From Limenecus sp048360435 (GTDB lineage Bacteria > Cyanobacteriota > Vampirovibrionia > Gastranaerophilales > Gastranaerophilaceae): a stretch of 64,000 nt of DNA. Positions 33,151-41,688 of the stretch are shown in pieces. The stretch covers positions 67,184 through 131,183 of the forward strand of contig DBGCOP010000002.1 in NCBI GenBank assembly GCA_048360435.1. The letters run 5' to 3'. The notes under the pieces were generated by a model that was not told the DNA's origin, made no database searches, and saw nothing but the letters and a program-made list of their open reading frames with translations. Made by a program: the position numbers and the translations under genes. The stretch's first letter is position 1. Each line of letters opens with the position of its first letter.

Positions 33151-36100
33151 TTAATCCCTTAATTTAACACCCGTTACACGAGTTATACCTTTTTCTTTTT
33201 GAGTTACGCCGATTGTCCTATTTGCTGATTCTATCATAGGTTTACGGTGACTAACTACTACAAATTGCGTATTTTCTGCCTGAGTTTTTACCATGTCAGC
33301 AAGTTTCTCAACATTGATTCCGTCAAGGTTTGCATCAACTTCGTCAAATGCATAAAACGGAGCCGGAAGGTATCTTTGAATCGCAAAAACAAAAGCTAGA
33401 GCTGTGAGAGATTTTTCACCGCCTGACATTAGATTCAAACGAGTTTTTTCTTTGTCTCTAGGTTGTGCTTCAATTGACATTCCTCCTTGAAAAGGCTGTT
33501 CATGATTATCAAGAACAAGAGTTCCTTCGCCCTCTGACAATCTGTGGAAAATTTCTTTGAAGTTATCGTTTATGTTATTATAAGTATTCATAAACGTATC
33601 TTTTTTGAGGTTTTCATAGCCCTGCATTCTGTCCATAATTTGATTTTTTTCATTAGACAGAGTTTCTATTTTTGTTTTCAATTCATTCTGACGCTCTGAA
33701 ACTTCGTCAAATGATTTTATTGCTCGCATGTTCACATCACCGAGCTCATCCATACGTCTTTGAAGTCTTTGAATTTTTCCTGTAATTTCTTCAACGGAAA
33801 TTTCAATTTCTTGAAGTTTTGAAATCTCAACTCCGTTTTCTTTAAGTTCTTCTTTTACATTTTCCAGCTGTGGTTCAAGTTCTCTTCTTCTGGCTTTGAA
33901 AGCTTCTATCTGTTCTGCAATTTTTTCAACATTAAGATTGAGAACATTTTTTTGTTTATCAAGTTCGAGATATTGTTCATTAACAGAATCTCTTTCTGTT
34001 TGTATTTCAACAAGTTTTTCACCAAGTTCTTTAATCTTTACTTCAAGAATTTCAATCTGCTTTTTAAACTCCTCAATTTCAGCTTTATATTTTACTTTAT
34101 CCTGCTCAAGTATTTCATTGTCTTTGTGGAGTCTGTCAATTTCTTTATTGTGAGTTTCGATAACATCACTCTGAAAAGCAATTGTTCTATTAAAGCCTTC
34201 TATATCATTATTACAACCCGTAATTTTTGATTCCAGCTGTTTAATCTGGTTTTCTGTTGACTCAGTCAGCTTTTTCAGGTTTGTCAGTTCTTCAGGTGTC
34301 ATTTTTTCTTCAATCTCTTTGATTTCTTCTTCGAGTTTAAGAGTTTTTTCACCCAGTTCAATGTGCTGCTGCTCCATTTTGTCCAAATCAGCTTCAATTT
34401 TTTTAATTCTTGGTTCAGCCTGTTCAATGAGAACTTTTTTCTCATTAATATTATTTTCATTTTCTTCAGAATTTTTGATTAAATTAGCAAGCTCCATTTT
34501 TGCCTGATTGTGAGCAGTCATGGTATTAGAATATGAAATTCTAACTTTATCCAGCTTTTCTTCAAGTTCAGATTTTTTACGTTCAAGCTCCGCATAAGTT
34601 TTTTCAAAGCCCTTAAGTCTTTCTTTGAATTTTGCAAGTTCATCATCCTGTGACTGGCTGAACTTCAGACCCGAGCGTTTTTGTGAACCGCCTGAAATTG
34701 AACCTGATTTTTCAAACAATTCACCGGTAAGAGTTACCATTCTGTATTGTCCGATAAGTTTTCTCGCACTGTTATAATCTTCAACAACAAGTGTTTCACC
34801 CAGTGCATGGAAGAAAACATTGATGTATTCATCATCAAAATCTATAAGATTTATTGCAAAATCAACTACACCTTTATCTTTTGGAAGCTTCAAAGAACGC
34901 GGTGCTTTGTTAATTTTGTTCATAGGCAGAAATGTTGCTCGCCCGGCATTTGCGCTTTTCAAAACTTCGATAGCAATTTTTGCAACTTCATCATCATCCA
35001 CAACGATGTTTGCCATTCTGCCGCCCATTGCAACTTCTAGAGCAATTGAATATTCTTTATCAACCTGTCCAAGCTGTGCTAAAGTAGCGTGTACACCGCT
35101 GATTTTTGCATTCAAAACAGTGTCAACAGCACGACCGAAATTCATTTCATCAAAAGCCTGTTTTTGTGCTTCCATCTGTGAAATTTTTCTGTAAGCTGTC
35201 TGTACATTGTATTGAACATCGTTCAACTCATTTTTAGTTTTATCGAGTTCATACAGCGTATTTTGTTGAATAATTTTAAAATCTTCCAGCTCTTTGCCGA
35301 GTTCTTCAACCTGAACCTCAACACGATCTTTGTTTCCTGCAAAATTTTGTTTGAAGTTTTCAAACTCTTCAATTTTTTGTTTTGCTTCTTCAACAGATTT
35401 TAACAAACTGCTAAGCTCTGATTCCATAGGTGCTTTAGCTTGAATGAGTTTTGTTTCTTCATCTTTTGCAGCTTCAAATTCTTTTCTTAGTTCATTTCTT
35501 CTGGCAACATATTTGTCAGCTGATTCACTAAGTCCTGAAACTTCTTGAAGCATTTGAAGAAGTTTTGCTTTTTCCGCTTCCAGCTGAGTTTCAATTTCTT
35601 TTATCTCATTTTCTTTTTCTGAAATTTGCAGTTTTGCTTTTTCATTTTTTTGATTAAGGTTTTCGATTCCGTTTTTGGCGTTCTCAACTGTTCTTAAGTT
35701 ATTTTGGATTGTTTTATCAGCAAAATTAATTGCAGCTTCCTGCCTGTCAACTTTTCCTTTTATTTCTTCAACTTGTTTTTTTACTTCAATCTGCTCTGCT
35801 TCGCCTTTTTCTTTCACCAGATCAGAAAGTTCGTCAAGTTTTGTTTTAACTTTCAGAATTTCTTCATCAAGTTTTTTGATCTTTACTTCTTCTTCTTTTT
35901 TCTTTTTGTTAGCATCAAGAATGCTCTCGTGAGCACGCTCCAAACCTTTTTTTATTTCAAAATATTTAACAGTTGTAATTTTGCTTTCCAGATCTGTTTT
36001 TTCATCACGCAGCTTTTGATATTTAAGTGCAACTTCTCTTTCAGCTTTTAACTGTTCGAGTCTTGTTTCAACTTCGGAAAGAATCAAAAGCGAGTTTTGC

Positions 36101-36648
36101 ACACGAGCTTCAACAGTGCCAAGCTCATTTTGAGCCTGTTCAATACGACGGTCAAAATCAGCCACGCCTGCTATTTCATCTATGATTTTTCTTCTTTCAA
36201 CATCAGAACAGTTTGTAATAGACATAACGTCATTTTGCATAATAACGTTGTAACTGTTCGGTGTGATGTTGTATTTTTCAAGAATAGTATGAACATCAGT
36301 CAGGGTAACAATTTTATCATTCAGATAATAAATGCTGTTGTACCCTTGAGAAGATTTTTTGATTTTTCTTGCAACTGAAAATTCCTTTTCCTCACTGTCT
36401 TCGGGCGCAAAAGTCACTTTAACAATCGCTTCGTTTCTTCTTGTGTGAGTGGAGATTAGCTGGGAAATTTTTTCGGCTCTCAGGGTTCTTGAAGTAGACA
36501 AGCCAAGCGCAAACAAAACACTGTCAATAATATTGCTCTTACCCGAGCCGTTCGGACCCGATATTGTGGTAAAACCTTTTAAAAACGGTATGGTTATTTT
36601 GTTTGCAAAAGATTTGAAGTTATCAATTTCTACTTCTTTAATGTACAT
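33151..36648 (-). CDS. smc: Chromosome partition protein Smc
   Basis: 1165 aa. Walker A in SGPNGSGKSNIIDSVLFALG at residues about 30-50, coiled coil to about 505, hinge about 510-680 (GVHATLAQLGQVDKEYSIAL; GGSQKRSGLKFS), a second coiled coil, then the ABC signature LNLMSGGEKSLTALAFVFAI and Walker B YAFDEVDANLD near the end. With ScpA it compacts and segregates newly replicated DNA. About 8 kb from the candidate origin. Confidence 0.97.
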   Translation of the reverse strand: MYIKEVEIDNFKSFANKITIPFLKGFTTISGPNGSGKSNIIDSVLFALGLSTSRTLRAEKISQLISTHTRRNEAIVKVTFAPEDSEEKEFSVARKIKKSSQGYNSIYYLNDKIVTLTDVHTILEKYNITPNSYNVIMQNDVMSITNCSDVERRKIIDEIAGVADFDRRIEQAQNELGTVEARVQNSLLILSEVETRLEQLKAEREVALKYQKLRDEKTDLESKITTVKYFEIKKGLERAHESILDANKKKKEEEVKIKKLDEEILKVKTKLDELSDLVKEKGEAEQIEVKKQVEEIKGKVDRQEAAINFADKTIQNNLRTVENAKNGIENLNQKNEKAKLQISEKENEIKEIETQLEAEKAKLLQMLQEVSGLSESADKYVARRNELRKEFEAAKDEETKLIQAKAPMESELSSLLKSVEEAKQKIEEFENFKQNFAGNKDRVEVQVEELGKELEDFKIIQQNTLYELDKTKNELNDVQYNVQTAYRKISQMEAQKQAFDEMNFGRAVDTVLNAKISGVHATLAQLGQVDKEYSIALEVAMGGRMANIVVDDDEVAKIAIEVLKSANAGRATFLPMNKINKAPRSLKLPKDKGVVDFAINLIDFDDEYINVFFHALGETLVVEDYNSARKLIGQYRMVTLTGELFEKSGSISGGSQKRSGLKFSQSQDDELAKFKERLKGFEKTYAELERKKSELEEKLDKVRISYSNTMTAHNQAKMELANLIKNSEENENNINEKKVLIEQAEPRIKKIEADLDKMEQQHIELGEKTLKLEEEIKEIEEKMTPEELTNLKKLTESTENQIKQLESKITGCNNDIEGFNRTIAFQSDVIETHNKEIDRLHKDNEILEQDKVKYKAEIEEFKKQIEILEVKIKELGEKLVEIQTERDSVNEQYLELDKQKNVLNLNVEKIAEQIEAFKARRRELEPQLENVKEELKENGVEISKLQEIEISVEEITGKIQRLQRRMDELGDVNMRAIKSFDEVSERQNELKTKIETLSNEKNQIMDRMQGYENLKKDTFMNTYNNINDNFKEIFHRLSEGEGTLVLDNHEQPFQGGMSIEAQPRDKEKTRLNLMSGGEKSLTALAFVFAIQRYLPAPFYAFDEVDANLDGINVEKLADMVKTQAENTQFVVVSHRKPMIESANRTIGVTQKEKGITRVTGVKLRD

Positions 36649-36740
36649 TAAATTAATCTAATCCCAAGTATCTAGACATATGTATCTCTTATTTTCTTAT
36701 AAACCGGACAGATAGTCAAAAAGGTTACAAATGGTTAAAT

Positions 36741-36941
36741 TTATAAAAGATTATTTGTTATTATATTTTGAATACTCAAATTTTTTTCATCAATATTACA
36801 AAGAGACTTTTTTATATAACTTAAAGGAACAAAAACTTCAGGCGGATTTGACTCTCTTTCCAAAACATAGTTGAGAAGTACAGATGCTTTTTGTGTTTCA
36901 ATAATCATATTGTCAGAATATTCCAGGATTTTGTTATACAT
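36741..36941 (-). CDS. Small protein of unknown function (divergent module 4 partner)
   Basis: 66 aa from an ATG at 36941. It begins MYNKILEYSDNMIIETQKAS and continues VLLNYVLERESNPPEVFVPL. A helical N-terminal half is followed by a Pro-containing turn and another helix. The ribosome binding site is weak (AAAG only). Divergent from the XRE-like regulator at 37021 across a 79-bp palindromic gap. No family recognised; no clear homology to the other three partners. The case for translation rests mainly on the module layout. Confidence 0.6.
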   Translation of the reverse strand: MYNKILEYSDNMIIETQKASVLLNYVLERESNPPEVFVPLSYIKKSLCNIDEKNLSIQNIITNNLL

Positions 36942-36952
36942 GATTCTTTATA

Positions 36953-36986
36953 TTAAAATATTATATATATGATATTTTAATATCAT
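36953..36986. promoter_or_regulatory. Candidate operator in module 4 divergent gap
   Basis: ATGATATTTTAATATCAT (36969-36986) has perfect 8-bp arms around TT. An overlapping inverted repeat TTAAAATAT (36953-36961) / ATATTTTAA (36972-36980) has perfect 9-bp arms. These fill the gap between two divergent small genes. Confidence 0.55.
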
Positions 36987-37020
36987 TTTAATTATTCGTC
37001 AATACTATTAAAATTATATT

Positions 37021-37242
37021 ATGAGTTTTGATGAATTTTTAAAAAAATTAGGTCTTAGAATCAAATTTCTGCGTATGTCAAAAGGGTTAAATCAAGCTGA
37101 TTTAGCTTCTTTGATGTCAAGCTTTGAAAATAATCTCAGTAACATTGAAACGGGTAAAAAAAATATTAGTGCAAAAACTATATATAAGATAGCTCAAGCC
37201 TTAGAGGTTGAGCCATCAAAGTTATTTGATTTTCAAGACTAA
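37021..37242 (+). CDS. Minimal XRE-family regulator, 73 aa (module 4)
   Basis: A bare Cro/C1 helix-turn-helix domain: LGLRIKFLRMSKGLNQADLA, then NNLSNIETGKKNISAKTIYK, with a short end EPSKLFDFQD. No effector domain. No purine-rich ribosome binding site precedes the ATG, suggesting a leaderless or weakly translated message. Likely represses itself and the divergent 66-residue gene through the palindromes upstream. Its stop is 6 bp from the accC stop on the other strand. Confidence 0.85.
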   Translation: MSFDEFLKKLGLRIKFLRMSKGLNQADLASLMSSFENNLSNIETGKKNISAKTIYKIAQALEVEPSKLFDFQD

Positions 37243-37248
37243 GCAAAT

Positions 37249-38625
37249 TTATACATTTGCTGTTTCTTCTTCCTGTGTTTCTTTTTTAGGTGTCATGTGT
37301 TCAGGAATAAACCCTGTGTTAAAGTTACCCGAAATGAACACATCATTTGCAAGAATTTTTTTATGATAAGGAATTGTTGTCTTAATTCCCGTGATTACAT
37401 ATTCATCCAAAGCGCGAAGCATTCTTTTTCTGGCATCTTCTCTGTCTCTTCCCCATACAATCAACTTGCCAATCATTGAATCATAATAAGGGGGGATTTT
37501 ATAACCTGTATAAGAATGAGAATCAACTCTCACACCAAAACCGCCCGGAGCAATGTATCCTTTAATTTCACCGGGACAAGGCATAAAGTCTTTGTCAGCA
37601 TCTTCTGCGTTGATACGACATTCTATTGCGTGACCTCTGAGTTCAATATCCTCTTGAGTGAAAGAAAGTTTTTCACCTGAAGCAACTCTAATTTGTTCCT
37701 TCAATAAATCTACGCTTGAAATCATTTCAGAAACACAGTGTTCAACTTGAATACGTGTGTTCATCTCCATGAAATACCAGCTTCCGTCATGGTCAAGAAG
37801 AAACTCTATTGTGCCTGCACCCTCATAATTAATTGATTTTGCCGCAGTAACAGCCGCAGCTCCCATAGCTTTTCTTGTTTCTTCATCAATGGCAGGTGAA
37901 GGAGCTTCTTCTAAAAGTTTTTGGTGTCTTCTTTGAACAGAACAGTCACGCTCACCCAGGTGGATTACATTTCCATAGCTGTCAGCAATAATTTGAACTT
38001 CAATATGACGGGGATTAATAATATATTTTTCAAGGTAAACACCGGCGTTACCAAAAGCATTTTGTGCTTCTGTCTGACAAAGTGTAATTGCTTCTTCAAG
38101 TTCATCAGGAGTATTTGCAATTCTCATGCCCTTGCCGCCGCCGCCTGCTGTGGCTTTAACAATAACAGGATATTTTGCTTTTTCAGCAAATGCTTTCGCC
38201 GCTTCCATATCTTCAACAAGGTCTGTACCCGGTGTAACAGGCACTCCGTTAGCTGTCATTGTTTTTCTCGCAGTAGCTTTGTCTCCCATTTTTCTCATTG
38301 CTTCAGCAGAAGGACCTATGAATTTGATTCCATGGTCAGTACAAATGTCTACAAAATCAGAACGTTCTGACATAAAACCATAACCGGGGTGAATTGCATC
38401 AGCTCCGCTTGTTAAAGCTACTGAAATAATAGCAGGAATATTCAAATAGCTTTTTGCACTTTGTGCAGGTCCGATACAATATGCTTCATCAGCAAGACTA
38501 ACATGCAGTGAATCTGCATCAGCCTGTGAATAAACAGCAACTGTTTTTATACCCAATTCTCTGCACGCTCTTATTATTCTGACGGCAATTTCGCCTCTGT
38601 TAGCGATTAAAACTTTTTTTATCAT
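37249..38625 (-). CDS. accC: Biotin carboxylase subunit of acetyl-CoA carboxylase
   Basis: 458 aa, standard length. ATP-dependent carboxylation of biotin carried by AccB, first step of fatty acid synthesis. N-terminus MIKKVLIANRGEIAVRIIRA; ATP-grasp glycine loop KATAGGGGKGMRIA; catalytic region EMNTRIQVEHCVSEM. Third gene of the efp-accB-accC group, but a terminator-like hairpin lies between accB and accC, so expression may be reduced or separate. The product pathway links to fabI at the window start. Confidence 0.97.
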   Translation of the reverse strand: MIKKVLIANRGEIAVRIIRACRELGIKTVAVYSQADADSLHVSLADEAYCIGPAQSAKSYLNIPAIISVALTSGADAIHPGYGFMSERSDFVDICTDHGIKFIGPSAEAMRKMGDKATARKTMTANGVPVTPGTDLVEDMEAAKAFAEKAKYPVIVKATAGGGGKGMRIANTPDELEEAITLCQTEAQNAFGNAGVYLEKYIINPRHIEVQIIADSYGNVIHLGERDCSVQRRHQKLLEEAPSPAIDEETRKAMGAAAVTAAKSINYEGAGTIEFLLDHDGSWYFMEMNTRIQVEHCVSEMISSVDLLKEQIRVASGEKLSFTQEDIELRGHAIECRINAEDADKDFMPCPGEIKGYIAPGGFGVRVDSHSYTGYKIPPYYDSMIGKLIVWGRDREDARKRMLRALDEYVITGIKTTIPYHKKILANDVFISGNFNTGFIPEHMTPKKETQEEETANV

Positions 38626-38676
38626 ATTATTATTAAATCCCTAAAGTCTGTTTTGATAGTTTAATTTTATACCAAA

Positions 38677-38707
38677 AACAAAAAAGAGGGTCAAAGTTTA
38701 ACCCTCT
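38677..38707 (-). terminator. Intrinsic terminator or attenuator between accB and accC
   Basis: AGAGGGT / ACCCTCT is a 7-bp stem; on the minus strand a T-run follows directly. It may end most efp-accB transcripts. Confidence 0.75.
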
Positions 38708-38733
38708 CTTTGTAAACATTAGTTTATCAAAAA

Positions 38734-39192
38734 TTATTCAACATACATCAAAACTTGACCGTATTCAACAGCTTCACCGTCTTTTACACAAATCTGTGTA
38801 ACTTTTCCCGAAACTTCTGATTCAATTTCATTCATCAGTTTCATCGCTTCGATGATACAAACGACTTGACCTGTTGAAACAGTTGCTCCGACTTCAACAA
38901 AAGGTTTTGCTCCGGGTGAAGAAGCCAGATAAAATGTACCAACCATAGGAGAAGTAATAGGCTTGCCTTTCGGAGCTTCTTCTTTCTTCTCTTCAACAGC
39001 AGCCGGTGCAGCCGCAGGAGCAGCAGCAACAGAAGCTTGTACGGTTTGAGGTACAAAAGTTTGTGCTTGTACTACTTCTTTTTCTTTTCTGATAACAATA
39101 GCTGATTCTGATTCTTCAAGAGTTAATTCGGTTAACTCGCTGTCAGAAACCATTTTTACCAGTTTTTCAATATATTCTAAATCGAAATTCAT
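38734..39192 (-). CDS. accB: Biotin carboxyl carrier protein of acetyl-CoA carboxylase
   Basis: 152 aa. An N-terminal ~35-residue segment, then an Ala/Pro/Glu-rich flexible linker (residues about 50-78), then the biotinyl domain with EAMKLMNE, whose Lys118 is the biotinylation site. Carries carboxybiotin between AccC and the carboxyltransferase. 15 bp downstream of efp, an arrangement common in cyanobacteria. Confidence 0.96.
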   Translation of the reverse strand: MNFDLEYIEKLVKMVSDSELTELTLEESESAIVIRKEKEVVQAQTFVPQTVQASVAAAPAAAPAAVEEKKEEAPKGKPITSPMVGTFYLASSPGAKPFVEVGATVSTGQVVCIIEAMKLMNEIESEVSGKVTQICVKDGEAVEYGQVLMYVE

Positions 39193-39207
39193 AATTTTTC
39201 CTTTTAT

Positions 39208-39765
39208 TTAAACTCTATCGAGGTATTCATTTGTTCTTGTATCTACTCTGATTCTGTCTCCGTTAGAAATGAAGAAAGGAACGTTTACAACAGCACCTGT
39301 CTCAAGTTTAGCAGGTTTTGTACCGCCTTGAGCAGTGTTGCCTTTTTCTGCCGGAGGTGTATCAACAACTTCCAATTCAACGTGGTTTGGCATATCAAGA
39401 CCGATTATTTTACCGTCATGAAGAAGAATGTTTACATTCATATTTTCTTTCAAATATTTTACACCATCACCAAGGTGATCATCAGTAACAGCAAGCTGTT
39501 CATATGATTCTGTATCCATCATTATGTAATCAGAACCTTCTTTATAAAGATATTGCATTTCACGTTTGTCCAGTGTTGCTTTAGCAACTTTTTCACCTGC
39601 TCTGAAAGTTTTTTCAACAACGTTTCCTGTTTCAACGTTTTTCAGTTTTGTTCTAACAAAAGCAGCGCCTTTGCCCGGTTTTACGTGTAAAAATTCAACA
39701 ACTGACCACAAGCCGTTATCGAGTTCGAGTGTTAATCCTGTTTTTAAATCATTTACTGAAATCAT
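39208..39765 (-). CDS. efp: Translation elongation factor P
   Basis: 185 aa, standard length. Relieves ribosome stalling at polyproline. The tip loop reads HVKPGKGAAFVRTKLKN, with Lys32 at the position that is post-translationally modified in many bacteria. C-terminal OB domains end GDRIRVDTRTNEYLDRV. First gene of the efp-accB group; AGGAAA precedes the ATG. Confidence 0.97.
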   Translation of the reverse strand: MISVNDLKTGLTLELDNGLWSVVEFLHVKPGKGAAFVRTKLKNVETGNVVEKTFRAGEKVAKATLDKREMQYLYKEGSDYIMMDTESYEQLAVTDDHLGDGVKYLKENMNVNILLHDGKIIGLDMPNHVELEVVDTPPAEKGNTAQGGTKPAKLETGAVVNVPFFISNGDRIRVDTRTNEYLDRV

Positions 39766-39889
39766 TAGGTTTTCCTCAATTATTCTGCTGTTTAAAATCT
39801 TAACATAAAAAATAAAACTTGAAAAATTTTATACTTAATTATAATTAACAAAGTTTATAAAAAGTATAAAAATAGGCTAAAATATTTGT

Positions 39890-40402
39890 ATGGCTATTGC
39901 ATATTTATGTCTGGGTTCAAATTTAGGAGACAGAGCCGACTTGATAGAAAAGGCGGTGAATTTGCTTGGTCTTTCACAGAATATAAAAATAATAAGAACT
40001 TCTGCACTATATGAAACAGAACCCTGGGGAATCAAAGATCAAAACTGGTTTTTGAATATTGCCATTGAAATAAAAACTACACTCAACCCGCAAGAACTTT
40101 TAAAAAAATGTAATGAAGTAGAAAAAATTTTGGGAAGAAACCGTAACGAAGAAATCCGCTGGGGAGAAAGATGCGTTGATATCGACATAATTTTTTATGA
40201 TAAAGAAATAATTGATTCCGAAAATTTGACAATTCCTCACAAACAAATGCACAAAAGAGCTTTTGTTCTCATTCCTCTTTTAGAATTAATTCCTGATTTT
40301 GTTCATCCTATAATAAACAAAACTGTCTCTGATTTATATGAAGATCTCGAAGACGTTGAAGAAGTTTTTTTGTATGGAACAAGAACTGATGAACAAAACT
40401 AA
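39890..40402 (+). CDS. folK: 6-hydroxymethyl-7,8-dihydropterin pyrophosphokinase
   Basis: 170 aa. Transfers pyrophosphate from ATP to hydroxymethyl-dihydropterin in folate synthesis. Signature regions: AIAYLCLGSNLGDRADLIEK, ALYETEPWG, and the catalytic Asp pair in RCVDIDIIFYD, followed by IPHKQMHKRAFVLIPLLELI. No folB or folP adjoins. The next gene overlaps its end by 14 nt. Confidence 0.95.
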   Translation: MAIAYLCLGSNLGDRADLIEKAVNLLGLSQNIKIIRTSALYETEPWGIKDQNWFLNIAIEIKTTLNPQELLKKCNEVEKILGRNRNEEIRWGERCVDIDIIFYDKEIIDSENLTIPHKQMHKRAFVLIPLLELIPDFVHPIINKTVSDLYEDLEDVEEVFLYGTRTDEQN

Positions 40403-41603
40403 AATAGCCATAATAGGCGGAGGCCCTGCCGGTGTAATGTGTGCAATAAAAGCAGCAGAAAACCCCGATAATGAAATATATTTATTTGATAAAGGTATAA
40501 TCCTTAATACACTTCTGCCAACAGGAGGCGGAAGATGCAATCTTGCTTATTGTGAATTTGATTTTAAAGAACTTGCAAAATTCTATCCCAGAGGAGAAAA
40601 GTTTCTTTATTCTGTTTTTTCAAAATTTTCAACATCTGATACACTTGAATTTTTCAAAAACATAGGGGTTGATACTTACACTCAAAGTGACAATAGAATT
40701 TTTCCTGTTTCTGATTCATCAAAAGAGGTAAAAAATGCACTAATAAAAAAAATAGCGCAGTTTGAACAAAAAAATATAAAAAAATGTTTTGAACAGGTTA
40801 TCGACATAAAAAAAACGGCAGACGGTTATTCTCTAAAAACAAATAAAAAAGCTCACAAATTTAACAAAGTTGTAATATCAACAGGAGGTAGAGGCAACGG
40901 TCAAAAACTTGCAAAAAATCTCGGTCACAATATTACACCAATGAAACCGGCTTTGTGTTCTCTTGTTACTCAAGAAAAGGAATTTTCATCAATTGCAGGC
41001 ATAAGTTTGAAAAATATATCAGCAGAAGTTTTTTTTGAAAAAGAAAAAATAAAAACATTATACGGAGATTTTTTATTCACACACAAAGGAATTTCAGGGC
41101 CTTTAGTTTACAAAATATCTTCTTATTGTGCATTTATTGATTTTTCACAACAAAAACCGCTAAAAATAATATTAAATATAGTTAATAAAAGTTTTGAACA
41201 ATTTGATGAAGAATTTTTAACAGCATTAAAAAACGCTCCTCAAAAAGAATCAGTTAATGTTCTTTCGGAATTTTTACCTAAAAATTTGTCATATTGTATT
41301 TTTGAAAAATTAAAAATAAATACAAAAACAAAAGCAGGACAGCTGACAAAAAAAGAAAGAGAAGAAATTTCAAAAACAGTTACACAATTTTGTTTTAATG
41401 CAATTAATACCGTTAGTGGTGAAGAAATTGTTACCGCAGGAGGGATAGACCTGAAGGAAGTAAATTCAAAAACAATGGAATCAAAATTGATTGAGGGTTT
41501 ATATTTTTGCGGAGAAGTACTGGATATAGACGGATTGACAGGAGGTTTTAATTTACAAAACTGCTGGTCAACAGGATACATAGCAGGATGTTCTCTTCTT
41601 TAG
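40389..41603 (+). CDS. HI0933/YhiN-type flavoprotein (NAD(P)/FAD-dependent oxidoreductase)
   Basis: 404 aa from the ATG at 40389, which puts the FAD-binding strand KTKIAIIGGGPAGVMCAIKA at the N-terminus as in the family; upstream in-frame ATGs at 40338 and 40374 lie inside folK. Further markers: LPTGGGRCNLAYC, VVISTGGRGNGQKLAKNLGH, and the end GLYFCGEVLDIDGLTGGFNL. The family is widespread, soluble and of unsettled physiological role. Overlap with folK suggests co-translation. Confidence 0.86.
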   Translation: MNKTKIAIIGGGPAGVMCAIKAAENPDNEIYLFDKGIILNTLLPTGGGRCNLAYCEFDFKELAKFYPRGEKFLYSVFSKFSTSDTLEFFKNIGVDTYTQSDNRIFPVSDSSKEVKNALIKKIAQFEQKNIKKCFEQVIDIKKTADGYSLKTNKKAHKFNKVVISTGGRGNGQKLAKNLGHNITPMKPALCSLVTQEKEFSSIAGISLKNISAEVFFEKEKIKTLYGDFLFTHKGISGPLVYKISSYCAFIDFSQQKPLKIILNIVNKSFEQFDEEFLTALKNAPQKESVNVLSEFLPKNLSYCIFEKLKINTKTKAGQLTKKEREEISKTVTQFCFNAINTVSGEEIVTAGGIDLKEVNSKTMESKLIEGLYFCGEVLDIDGLTGGFNLQNCWSTGYIAGCSLL

Positions 41604-41648
41604 TTTAAAAAATTAAGAGCCCTCCAACACCTTGGTGTCTTCGGGCTC
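41603..41648 (-). terminator. Intrinsic terminator of flagellin
   Basis: Nested stem GAGCCC / GGGCTC with inner ACACC / GGTGT. On the minus strand a T-rich tract follows; on the plus strand none does, so it serves flagellin. Confidence 0.8.
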
Positions 41649-41688
41649 AGAAAGAAGTATTGTAAAGAATAAAATTTTATTAGTTTGA

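Noticed and set aside
33896..36661. Several plus-strand ORFs inside smc
   Set aside because: Low-complexity Phe/Ser/Leu translations of the smc coiled-coil in reverse; smc itself is intact from Walker A to Walker B.
19253..37242. Prophage or integrative element carrying the small HTH genes
   Set aside because: The modules are dispersed singly among housekeeping genes and no phage structural, integrase or relaxase gene is present.
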